DNA of 64,000 bases, taken from assembly GCA_009760855.2 (NCBI GenBank), contig WPIO01000075.1, forward strand, positions 69,501 through 133,500, in the 5' to 3' direction. The first letter of the stretch is position 1, and every line of letters begins with the position of its first letter. The stretch is from Cristatella mucedo. Taxonomy: Eukaryota; Bryozoa; Phylactolaemata; Cristatellidae. The translations under genes and the position numbers were made by a program. The notes under the pieces were generated by a model. The model made no database searches and was not told where the DNA came from. It saw nothing but the letters and a program-made list of their open reading frames with translations. Shown here piece by piece: positions 40,141 to 51,049 of the stretch.

Positions 40141-41660
40141 CCTGACAACAGTAGGAACTGAGTTGCAGGCTTTGCGTTTCGCAAGCACTCATGCCACGAA
40201 CTGCCCTCCATTGGAGTCTCGTTTTATTTCGAGCTAAGCACCATTTCACGCTCAGCTCCCTGATTCACCGACCAGCAGACCGTAGCGTCGGAGAGCGCGG
40301 CTGAAGCTGCAGCCAAGCCTGCATATAGCGGCCGTGTAACAGGTCGTACCTGAGTTCATGCACAATCGTCAATCGCCCTGCTCATAGGCGCCCGCCGGCT
40401 TACCGCGACAATTTCATAAGCGGCTCTCAACTCTACGTCAACCGGCCACGCTCATGGTTCATAATCGAGGTTCACCTGTCAAGCTCGTTCTTTGTAGTCC
40501 CGCTGCGTTCTACGTGCGTTTTGGAAAGGGATAGCTACGGTATCTCTGGTGAGTGCACAATCACCGACGGGAGTCAACGGGAAACCGGAAGCAAATGCCA
40601 GTTGTTACGATGACGCCGCCGACCTTCCTTCCTTTACCCTTTGGAAGAAGCTGACCACGAGGTGGTAAAATTGGGTAAATGTACGCACCCGCGTCGGTGT
40701 ACGGGCCCGCGCTGCTCATTCGCCCGCTCGTGCTCAGCCCCGACGACTAGCCGCCGCCGGACGACGTTCTCATCCTGAACCTGGCGAAAATGTCGGAGCG
40801 GCGCTATTTTTTTTCAGAAAAGTAAAAGGTAAAGAACGAGGTGCTTAACGGCCTCGCTTACGCGGATGCAGAAGAACCTCGGCGGCCTTCACCCTGCTTT
40901 CTGCAGCGAATAAAGCATGCTGCAGGCTGCGACACCGCGACCGGGGTCGGGCAGTGAGAGCGTCTTGCCGCCGGACTATAGAGCATTAACACTGCTGCGT
41001 GACCAAAACGCATCGCGGCGACCCGACGGCGTGTTAGTGACATTTTGGGCTGTCCTTTATTGCCCCGTCTCGACGCGCGTGTAACTGGGTGCTAGAAGCG
41101 GCCCCCCCTTCACGCGCGGCGCTCGTCGAACGGAAATAATGTCTGGCCACCATTAAGGCATCGAACCCGAAGAGTCAGCCATCTTTAGGAACAACCACTT
41201 GCCCGCCGCGGCGGCACTGTATATAGGGCTTAACTATCAAGACGGAATCCGGTAGTCAAGTCTCGGGGATGCGGTGCAGGCGAAGGCTTTCTCCCAGAAA
41301 CCCCTCGGATTGCTTATCGTACAGTTTTTTCCGAGAGAACCGCCGGAAGCGGTACAAACGGTGGCGAGTTCGAGGGGAAAGTCTGTGAAGTCGACAGACT
41401 CTGTGCAGCCGCGCGCGAAGGTCTCGGTACGTATTGTGCACCTCGCATTCGCTCTAGGGTAAGTCTTCTAGGATTGCAACCTCGGCAGTCGCTTTGCATA
41501 ACGTCCGCTCTCTCCTTGACCCGCCGAACTGCCACCGCGCCCTCGGTGCCTGGCGGCCTGCCCGCCATCGGAGCTGACTGGTCGCGATGCTAGTGCGTGC
41601 GTGCAAAAGCACATCTAAATCTGTCTCCATCTAGCTGCCTAGCTGTCGAGCTGGCGCTGG
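40141..41660. other. Moderately GC-rich stretch, no assigned gene
   Basis: No domain was recognised. A TATA-like CTGTATATAGGG at about 41218 is followed by a 39-codon Arg-rich frame (41269-41388) and a donor-like GGTACGTATT at 41427. This could be another promoter and first exon, but support is weak. Confidence 0.3.
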
Positions 41661-41664
41661 TTCG

Positions 41665-41845
41665 ACCCAGCGGTTAAGGTGCTCGCTTTTAACGACCAAG
41701 GTCAAGGTGAATGCGTCCGAAGACCAAGGTCGCAGTCTCGAGCGGTGTGTGTAAAGTATGCGTGTATGTAGACTATGTGGTGTATGTAAAGCGCGTGAAT
41801 CGAGATCCGCTTATCTTTAGGACGCTGTGCAAATGAATTAAAAAA
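41665..41845 (+). mobile_element. tRNA-derived SINE with LINE-like tail
   Basis: The head reads GGTTAAGGTGCTCGCTTTTA and ACGACCAAGGTCAAGGTGA, with a partial internal repeat (CCAAGGTC twice) and a GCAGTCTCGAGCGG B-box relative. The tail is ATGTAAAGCGCGTGAATCGA, then GACGCTGTGCAAATGAATTA. Confidence 0.7.
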
Positions 41846-42256
41846 CAAGATTTCTAGTTGTCTATCTCTATCGATCTACCTACCTGTCGCTGCCTGAAGA
41901 ATAAGCAGAGCCCGCGAGATAACTCCGCCGCGGCTGCCGCCGCCACGCATACCACAGTATCCATCGATCTCATTCTCTTCGTCGACCGGGCAACGTCCAT
42001 GGACCGTACCGAGCAGCCGACGTGCCGATTGTGTGCGACGCGGACGGTAACGCGAGCTCCGCGGCTGCCCCATTAATAAAACGATAAATCGGGAGCTCGC
42101 GCTGGAGGCGCACGCAGGCGCCGAGCGCTCGCCGTGCGCTGCCCTCTCTAGGTACCAGACGGCAGCTGTGGTGGCGACGGCGGCGGCGGTAGACGTGTAA
42201 CGACTCGGTAAGTTCAGCTGGCTCCCAATGCCCTGCTACAGGCCGTCGACTCGGCA

Positions 42257-42682
<426 letters not shown>

Positions 42683-42952
42683 ACAACTGAGGCCGGCTCC
42701 AACGCTCTCGGGTTCGCGAGCGCCACCGACCTTGTCCAGCCACCTTTCGCTTCTTGCTTCGATATCGAGTACCGGTGCCCGCTGAGGCATCTTCTTCGCT
42801 TCTAAGGCGACCGCGCGCGCTCCCGAAGCTTCGCGACGTGCTGCACTCGTGGTCGTCCGTGTTTGTTGACGCGACAGCGCTTTACCCGAAGAGCGCACTA
42901 CCGGTTACGTGGTCACCTCTTCGCAAGCCTGAGAGTGAAGAGATACAGTTGG

Positions 42953-42954
42953 TC

Positions 42955-43026
<72 letters not shown>

Positions 43027-43121
43027 CATCTCTATCTCTGAGATGCTCTTTCTCTTTCTCTTTCTCTCTCTGTCTCTCTGTCTCTCTCTAAGTCGCTCTC
43101 ACTCTCTCTGTCTCTCCATCC

Positions 43122-43175
<54 letters not shown>

Positions 43176-43212
43176 CGCTCTCACTCTCTCTCTCTCTCTC
43201 TCTGCCTCTCTG

Positions 43213-43261
<49 letters not shown>

Positions 43262-43289
43262 GTCACTCTCACTCTCTCTCTCTCTCTCC

Positions 43290-43344
<55 letters not shown>

Positions 43345-43378
43345 GTCGCTCTCTCTCGCTCTCTCTCTCTCTCTCTTT
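42953..43378 (+). repeat. Long (CT)n microsatellite
   Basis: About 425 bp of CT. The phrase GTCGCTCTCACTCTCTCTGT recurs with variants (near 43092, 43172 and 43262), which suggests duplication of larger blocks within the array. A phrase like it also occurs in the array at 15315. Confidence 0.96.
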
Positions 43379-43404
43379 TTCTTGAGGTCATAGCGACTGT
43401 CATA

Positions 43405-43601
43405 TCACTCAGTAAGCAGTAGTCGAAGTAGGTCTGCAGTTGAAGTGACCCGCGGAAAGGCCGTGCTAGCGAGCTGAGCCTTTTTCAAGTCAATCGCGAA
43501 CAGCTCATAGCTTTTTTCCGCCGCTCTCGCAGGCCTCGCGCCGGAAGCCGGCGGCGACGCTGACGGCGGCGGGCAGCCGACAAGCCGAAGAGTAGGAGAG
43601 C

Positions 43602-43654
<53 letters not shown>

Positions 43655-43842
43655 AGTTCTTTTCGCGCACGAAGGCTGCATAAGGAGGAGCAGGAGGCGG
43701 CCCGAAGATTTAAACTCGATATCGATCGCTCTAAAAGCAAACGATTTAAGAAGGCTATTTGTTCCGACCCGCTCAGCGCGGCGGCGGCCGACGAGCGCAA
43801 TGCCGTCGAACTGCCCGCCTGCTTCCGGTGGCGGCCGCGCAT
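43405..43842 (-). other. Open frame with a 17-Gln run, unassigned
   Basis: A 145-codon minus-strand frame carries 17 consecutive CAG codons (43653-43603). Its start is an alternative-codon guess. Outside the Gln run it has no recognisable domain. It could be an exon of an unknown gene upstream of ankyrin gene B, or a chance frame in CG-rich DNA. Confidence 0.25.
43603..43653 (+). repeat. (CTG)17 microsatellite
   Basis: Seventeen uninterrupted CTG triplets (CAG on the minus strand). Confidence 0.98.
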
Positions 43843-44204
43843 CGCAGAGGCGAGTGTCGTAGAGTGGCGTCGAGATCGCTAGTCAAGGGCGCGCTTCCTC
43901 AGACGGAAGACCAGCGGGCGAGTGGGACGAGCGAGTGAGACTAGCGAGTGAGCCGAGGATTTACACGCGCGAGCTCAGCATTCGCATCGAGAGCGGCGGC
44001 GACTTCGCCGAAGCTCCATCTGAGTCGAGTCGAATCGCGAGTCGGATCAAGAGTCGAATCGCTCGATCAATCGATAGTCGCTAAATTTGAGCCGACGCTC
44101 CTCACGGCACGTCCTTCGTTCGCGTGAATCTCCGTCGTCGAGGTTCCCGGGCTAGCTAAAATTGTGCACGTTAGCGTCACTGACACAAAAAATACGATTC
44201 ATTT

Positions 44205-44352
44205 GTATGTAGAGAGCCCTAGGAGAACTTGATGTCTCTATCCGGGCGCTTCACGTGCACACGGCACGGGGCTCGAGCCCACGACGTCAGTATCAAATAC
44301 AATCACCTTGACCTTGGTTAGAGGCGAACACCTTCGCCACTGGTGCGGCTGA
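44205..44352 (-). mobile_element. tRNA-derived SINE with LINE-like tail
   Basis: In reverse complement there is GTGGCGAAGGTGTTCGCCTC, ACCAAGGTCAAGGTGA, GTCGTGGGCTCGAGCCC, AAGCGCCCGGATAGAGACAT and TTCTCCTAGGGCTCTC. It is a well preserved member of the family. Confidence 0.75.
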
Positions 44353-44499
44353 TCAGTTCGCGTTTTCTTTCCACCGGCTTCTTGAGCTGAAAGCTTTTCG
44401 AGCTGTTATTTTAAGCTAAAGCTTAGCAGCCACCTGCTCGTTCCTGCGAACTGCCCTCGTCATTATGCTGACACGAGCTGAATTCGTCCCCACATTATC

Positions 44500-44680
44500 A
44501 CTGGCGGAGTTGACGCGCTTCCTTTCCAGCAAAATGCCAAAAAAGTCATATCGTTCTCGTAGGGCGCTATACATACATCGTACTATTATTATCATCATTA
44601 ATATATTACTCCAGCCTATGCGATGTGCTTAGAAAGAGTTGCGATCCTCTCGGGGCGCTATACTCGGGTGCAATTTTTTT
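44500..44680 (+). mobile_element. Two LINE family 1 tail remnants in series
   Basis: One tail ends GTTCTCGTAGGGCGCTATAC at 44572, then ATTATTATCATCATTA. A second one follows with GTGCTTAGAAAGAGTTGCGA and CTCGGGGCGCTATACTCG near 44660. Both are strongly diverged. Confidence 0.55.
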
Positions 44681-45011
44681 TAATCTCGCTAGCAAACCAA
44701 AACGCAATATGGAACGAGCTGGCAGCTCTCGGCGTCACCGTTTGCCGAGGGAGAGCCTGTGCGCTCATCTTACAGCTTTCTAAAAAAGCTGCTTGGTCCC
44801 AAAAAATGCTCGCCACCTGCAGATCGTCGCCAGAGACCTTCCGAGAAAAACGACCACCGGAAGTTCGCAGCAATTGCCGCGCTGCTGCCAAGCCGTCGTT
44901 CTCGCGGAAGCCTCGGCCTCGTCTCCGACGCGAGCCTCCTTCCCTTTAAGCCCTACAGATCGGTATCCGTTTTTTCGCTCTGCAGGAGCGTCGGAGCGCT
45001 GCGTTGCAGCA

Positions 45012-48000
45012 ATGGGCAGCCTCCACCGCTGCCTGGACACGCTCAGGTACAGGCAGTTCATTTTGCTGACGAAACTTCCGGGCGCAAAGCTGGACCTGCG
45101 AGACGATCTCGGCCGAACGGCTCTGCACCGCTGCGCGTCTCTCGAAGACGAGGATCTCGCCGCGAGGCTCGCGCTCGTGCTGATAGCCCGACACGCCGAC
45201 CCGTGCGCCGCGGACGCCGACCGCCGCAGCGTGCTGCATCACGCCTGCCGGGTGAGTAGCTCGCAGGCGCTCGCAGCGTGATTTCCGCTTCCGTCGAAAG
45301 CGGAAGTCGCGGCGCTCGAGTCGCCAGATCGTTTTTCCCACCGTCGTTCTCTCTTTCTGGTGGCCTTCCGGCTAGTTTAAAATTTCAACGACTGCCCAAT
45401 AATGCATAGCTTTCGCAGTTCATCTCTAGCAGTTTCGCACTCGCTGTTTCGGTTGCAGCCAGCGTCGCTGTGAGCATTCTGTCATTCTGCGGCCATCTGA
45501 TCGTGATTCCCGTACAGCACAAGTAAATTGCCTCTGCAGGGAGATTAAGTTCTCTGTGGGTGATGCTCATCAGGGCCTTCGCTCGCCTAGGCGCTCACTC
45601 CTCTCGCCGAGGTTCCGGAGAGTTGAGTTCCGGTGTGCACCAAGTTGCCGTTACATTCCAGACGGGCGGATGTCGTCAAATCAGCGGCCTTCTGAAGCTC
45701 GTGGCATCCGAAGGGCCTCAGCCTATTATAATTGTTGTGTATTATTAAAATATACTTGGCACGCTCATTCAACGTAGGAGGCAAACGACGTTTTCGCTTA
45801 GGCTAGCCTCCCCTCACCCCGGAAGCCTCGTCATATCTCCCCGAGGGCCTTGTGTGAAGAACGAATCATGACCATCGGATTAGCGGATCGCAATGAAAAA
45901 GATATGCAGCGAGTACGACCTACCTTCATCTTGGTTTTCAGAGTTTGAATACGCAGCCGCAAAAGAGTGGCGATCTCTAAATGCGGTACTGCAGATCCTA
46001 GCCTGAGGCTGAGTACCGGCGAAACGCTACGGCTTTGCATCTAGACGGAGACATTAACGCCGGTCGAATTAAGCGGGCGGACCGAACGAAAAGCGGGGGA
46101 CGACTCGCTTTTTTAGCTTCGCTGGCGTAGATTGGTACGGTTTTGGTAGGGCTCTGAGTATGTCCTGCAACCTTGTAATGTAATGTATCTCCGTCTGTAA
46201 CTCCACAAAGTCATAAAGACCATGTGGGTGTTACTCAGGAGAGTTTTGTATAGCGCACTCACAGCCTAAGCGGCTTTCGGTACGCATTCGGTAGCCAACA
46301 GACTTCGTCTCACGCAACAAAGAGAAAGTGGGAAGCATAGCAGAGTCAGGAGAGCAATTGAGGTAGTGAGTAGCATGGAAGTAACAGCTCAGGACCGCTG
46401 AGAAGGATGAGCCATAGTCGGCAGTAGGAGAGTAGTTGTCGTTGCGTAAGAATTGTGGAAGCGAGTTCCACAGTCTAGGACCTGCAGAGCTAAAGCTTCT
46501 GTCGCCAACTGTCTTTAAGCGGAGGAATGGGACAGCTAATTTATTGTCCACACAGGACCTGAGGGCGCGAACAGGCTGAAACTGATGCAGCAGTTCAGCT
46601 AGATACGAAGGAGCCAAGCCGTGGCGGGCCTTGTGGGTCAGCGTAAGAACTTTGCTCTGTATCCTTTGCGCCTTAATGATCGATTCAATATCGCGGCGGC
46701 GGTTGTGATGCTGAAAATAAAGCCCATTCTCGGGGGAATTAATTTCTGCGTGTGGGTATTTGTTCTGGGCACCGAGGGGGTGTTTGGGTCCCGCGCCTTC
46801 AGACTAACCAGTGTCGGATATGTCTGGAGCCTGGCAACTGAAACTGTTGTCTCGCAAGTAATAATATTAGCAATAAATTTGCACAACGCAATCAAAGAAC
46901 TGAGCCTCACTCTAGGCACTTTAAATATGCTCAACTGACTTCCTGCACAATCTCACCACCGCCCTCCGTGACGGCGGCTTCCCAGTCTTTCTGACACGCC
47001 GCAAAAAAGCGCCATGCCACCGTGTTGCTTAATTCATTCTGCGTGCAACCTCGGCCATTCGCGAAAGAGCCGGTGCTCTGGAGTAGGCATAAGCGGGGGA
47101 GAGGGAGTCGAAATCGAAGTACATGTACCTCATCTAAGAAAATATCGTACGTGCGCCGGGGCGGGGCTTTTCTTTTAACCGAGGTGAAGCCATGTGTATC
47201 CGGCAAGCACATCCGAAGCGACCAAACTCGGTCGGCCGATGGGCAGCGCTCAGCAGTTGCTGAGAATGCTCGCGATTGGTCCACGAAAAGACTGCGAAAT
47301 ATCCAGCAGTTTAAGAGACCGCTTCGTTGTTTAGGGGCCCGCAGAGCTTGGTTTCGGCGGCTTCAGGACATTTCGCTTTAGGTGGCCGCCACCGATGTTT
47401 GCAGATGGTCTGCGATTCCGTCAGCCGTCGAGACTTCACAGCTTGAGACTCTCGGACAAACAGCGATGCCGGCACCTTCATAGGCGGCGTCTAAAAAAAA
47501 TGGCCCTCCCCCGGGCTTTGGAGTGGCTCGTGATCCGATTTTACTCGCCCTTTTTTCGGCTAGCAGAATCTGAGTCTGCTTCGGCGAATGGCAGCCATTT
47601 CTTTTGCAAATAAGCCAGCAAACATCTGAGGGAAAGAGACTAGCGAGGCTCGCCGGGCGGTGCACTTTTGTCGCAGAGGTCCTCTCACGACCGTTCTCTA
47701 GAGAGCGCCACCAGGCCTAGAAGAAGACTAGCTCAGAGGTCAGAGGTCAGAGGAATTGTTTTCAGACCTCCAGTTCCTAGTCGGTCTCTTGCGGCGGCCC
47801 TGCGGTTAAGAAATGGCGTGAGAAATTTAACCTATAATCAGTACGTACATCATCAGTACATCTTTCGTAGATTGGTGAACAGCGACCGACCACCCACGGG
47901 TGCTAACCGCAGCAAGCCTCCACCGGTCCCGAACGCCGCTAGGCCAGGTCGTTTCCTGTTTCTCGAGCAGGGAACCGTCGATACCAAAGCGAGGCTAGAC

Positions 48001-50682
48001 GAGCAGTTTATCCATGGATCATTTAGATCCCCCTCCGAGGAAAGCCGGGCGAACCTTCCAGGTGGCCACCGCGATTTCACGGAGGGGCTATCGGGCTTAA
48101 GAATTTAGTGCATAAATGCATTAGACACGAAACGTTACGTAGCGGAGGCTCCGGAGGCTTGCCGGTGTCATAGATTCAGTGTACTTCTACAGGAGGTGAA
48201 GGAAAACTAACTTTAGACGGGGCGCTGTACATGCCGCTTGAGACTTCGGTGAGGATGTCCTGCCTCGATTGCCAGAGGGGCAATTACCGTAATTTGTTCG
48301 AGCTGCCTAACATGCTAAAGGCTGTAGAAAATTCTTGCTAAAATACCAATAAGAATAGAAATAGTTTTTGAAAGGGCAAGGGAGCTTTTCTGTGCACATT
48401 TCGAATAAAATTTCTTAACCTCGTGCCACGCCCATTAATTCTGAGGATTAGCCCCTCGAGTTGAAATCCTGACTGCGCCCTTGCCGGCACCTTTCGTTCT
48501 TCAAACACTTCGCGCATGTGTCCGTGCATTTCAGCTACTCACGAACGTTGTACGAACTGGCGATGCGGCTCCGGCGTTCTAACCAGTAGGTCAATGGGTT
48601 GGTCCAGCGTATAAGGTGCTCGCCCCGACCAAGGTCTGGCTGAGGTCGTGGGCTCGAGCCCTGAGGCATATGTGAGGCGCCTGAATAGAGATTTAGTTCT
48701 CTTGGGGCGCCATACAAATGAATTACATTTTTTTTATATTTTAATGAAACATAACTTCGCTGATTCGCTGGAGAATTTCCCGGGTCTAAAACGGTTTTCG
48801 CCCATCTAATGCAGCCAATTGCGGTCTGATTTTTCCGGAGATCGAAATTCGATGTAATGTATCTCCGTCTGTATCCCCCACAAAAATTAAGTTGATGTTA
48901 AGCACGAGTTTCGTATAGCGAACTCAAATTCTAGGCGGTTTCCGTGGCGAACAGACTTCATCTCAATGATGTCACTGACACCAGAATACGCTAGACAACC
49001 GAATGTACTTTTCAAGCCATTCTTTCGCCAACTGATTAAAACAGCACAAATCAACAAGAGAGACTTAAGAGTGAGTGCCTCCACCTATTCTTCGATGCAG
49101 CATGGAGCCCGCATGCGGCCGCGAGCAGTGAGTTATTAGCCAATCGAACGACATACCCAGGTCACAGGCCAGCTGATTAGCTGAGGTCAGACATCGGAGC
49201 CGTCACTGCTCTCAGATCACAGCCTGCCGATCGGGGCCCGGGGAACGCAGAATTGCTGAAATGGAGTAATACTTACTAGGGACCGATTTGCGACGACAAA
49301 TCGCCACAGCACTTTCGCTTCACAGCGACAGGTCGTTCAAATTCAAGACGCCCGAATGTCACATTCGCTTTCAAGTAAGGCTACTCCTCTTTCAATATAG
49401 CATCCGAGCTCTAGCGCTCTAGCAGTGCTGGCTACAAAGCCTTAAACACCGGCTTTTGATATTCACGAGGCTGAGTGAACGTATTTCTGCACTTGCTATT
49501 CATAACCAAGTAGCTGTCAGAAGGCAAACAAATAATTGCCACTCGATAGAATTAACCAACTCTATATTAACACGGCTTGCCTGGCGGTCCCGTTAGGTGG
49601 ACACCTCTTCACAGTAACTCAGCCTTCACTGCCATTACCGGCCAGATACGATACGCTAGTATAATTACGCGAACTCGAAGAGAGCTTCACGCCGCCGGCT
49701 ATTCTATTTGCAGAGAGGCCACTACAGGCTAGCAGAAGTGCTACTGCAAGTTGTTCCCGAGCTAGACGTCGGGGCAGCCGACGCGTTCGGCAACACGGCG
49801 CTGCACTATGCCGCAGCGACAGGCAACGAGCAGCTGGTCTCGCTGCTCCTCAGCCGCCGCCGCCGGCACGTCCGTCACAATCCGGCCGACGTCGACCGTC
49901 CGAACGCTTTGGGCTTCACGCCTCTGCTCGTCGCGGCCAGTAACGGTCACTACAGGACAGCGAGCGTCCTGGCCTCTGACCTCGGCCCTGCTTGCTGCAC
50001 AAGGCGCGACGACCTCTACTTCATGTCAGCAGCCGAGTGGCTGGCCATCTATTTTCACGGCACCGACACTCGGCTGTCCTCCAGCATTGGCCGAGACGAG
50101 AAGCTCACGCCGCGAGGGCTGGATGAGATTCTCGAAATCGCCGAAGAGCTGACGCCCCTTCGGCTAGGCCAATATAAGAAAGGCCGGCCTGCAATGGCCG
50201 ACGTGGGGGGGGCTGAAATGCTGCCGTCCCTTCGAGCTCGGCAGCTGCATGCACCCACGGACAAGCCGCGGCAGCCGCATTCCGGCGGCTCGAGGCAACA
50301 CGCATACGGAAAGCAAACGTCGGAAGCAACGACACAGCCGTCGCCTCGGCCTATGACAGCACCGACGGGAAAGCAGCTGTCCAGCTACAGCAGTCAGCAG
50401 CAGCGACCCACCACGACTGTCCGCATTCGGCCACGAAGCACTTCTGCCTCTGCGCGTGCATCAGTCGGATCGCAGACGGCACCATCCGCATGGACGCTCA
50501 TTCAAGAAATGGCAGCCATACAACCACAGCAGCTGTCCACGTCGTACAGGAAAACGGCAGTTGCAAAGAAGCCTGAAGTCCTGGCAGTGCCAGCCACGTC
50601 GGAAGTGCTACAGGTCAAGGCCAAGGAATATCCAGGCAGGCTCAGGCGGTCCGAGATGAGCGGTGCAAAGAGCTTGTCGTAA
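45012..50682 (+). CDS. Ankyrin-repeat protein, paralogue B (two coding exons)
   Basis: Coding exons are 45012-45251 (80 codons; donor CGG|GTGAGT) and 49714-50682 (acceptor ATTCTATTTGCAG|AGA), phase 0, giving 402 residues. Exon 1 has the same 240-nt length as in gene A, and by hand count 37 of 80 residues are identical with no gap. Ankyrin repeats: GRTALHRCA, a weaker RRSVLHHACRRGHYRLAEVL, GNTALHYAAATGNEQLVSLL and GFTPLLVAASNGHYRTASVL. The post-repeat block CTRRDDLYFMSAAEWLAIYF and the tail motif WTLIQEMAAIQPQQLSTSY (Trp340) match gene A. The tail is Ser/Thr/Gln-rich rather than Ala/Gly-rich, and less GC-rich. It is 9.6 kb downstream in the same orientation, so a tandem duplication is likely. 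The intron (45252-49713) holds LINE family 2 and SINE copies. Function is unknown beyond protein binding. Confidence 0.87.
46175..46690 (-). mobile_element. LINE family 2, C-terminal RT and 3' end
   Basis: The minus strand encodes the end of a CR1/L2-like RT: APSYLAELLHQFQPVRALRS, then DRSFSSAGPRLWNSLPQF (46617 downward), with HKARHG-like residues just upstream. The 3' untranslated end carries GAGTTACAGACGGAGATAC. It is in the ankyrin gene B intron and is the best copy of family 2. Confidence 0.85.
46886..46935 (-). mobile_element. LINE family 1 tail scrap
   Basis: The reverse complement shows AAAGTGCCTAGAGTGAGGCT and CAGTTCTTTGATTGCGTTG, a short remnant of the family 1 end, in the ankyrin gene B intron. 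Confidence 0.45.
46936..48588. other. Intron of ankyrin gene B, nothing recognised
   Basis: Open frames such as 46931-47284 (minus) and 47668-48108 (plus) have no recognisable domain. A CAGAGGT triplication is at about 47731. Confidence 0.4.
48590..48735 (+). mobile_element. tRNA-derived SINE with LINE-like tail, well preserved
   Basis: The head reads TTGGTCCAGCGTATAAGGTG (A-box region) and GGTCGTGGGCTCGAGCCCTG (B-box region). The tail reads CATATGTGAGGCGCCTGAAT, AGAGATTTAGTTCTCTTGGG and GCGCCATACAAATGAATTA. It is in the ankyrin gene B intron. Confidence 0.8.
48850..48965 (-). mobile_element. LINE family 2, 3' end only
   Basis: It matches 46180-46320: TAATGTATCTCCGTCTGTA, then GTTTCGTATAGCGAACTCA, TAGGCGGTTTCCG and AACAGACTTCATCTCA. 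It is 5'-truncated, in the ankyrin gene B intron. Confidence 0.7.
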
Positions 50683-50749
50683 TAATCCGTGCGATGCAGA
50701 CAACCTTGACCCGGTGATCCCAGTGACCCTTCCAATGTGTTGGCAGCCT

Positions 50750-50772
50750 CCCCCCCCCCCCCCCCCCCCCCC
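50750..50772 (+). repeat. Poly-C tract
   Basis: Twenty-three consecutive C residues just after ankyrin gene B. Similar shorter C or G tracts occur at 9200, 12738, 20009, 27661 and 33172. Confidence 0.95.
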
Positions 50773-51049
50773 GTCCAACGCGACTAAAGCTTTGCAGCAA
50801 TAATGGCTACGTTCCATTGGCAAGTGTGTATAGCCACCGAACGTTGAGATACGATCGAGCAATTTATAGAAGAGTCCTTATATATTTATGAATCTCCTGT
50901 TTTTGCTGCAGTGACTAGTCTCTCTTGCAAAAAGCTCAATTTGCAGCATTTTCGAGGTCACGGACCTCAGGCAGTGTTGCACCAGCTTGGTGCATCACTG
51001 CCGCCTCGCTGCCTACGAGGCAAGGCGGTACGAAAGAGTGATGGCCCTT

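Noticed and set aside
46931-47284. Minus-strand frame of 117 codons in the ankyrin gene B intron
   Set aside because: No family recognised, an overlapping open frame exists on the other strand, and a LINE tail scrap abuts it.
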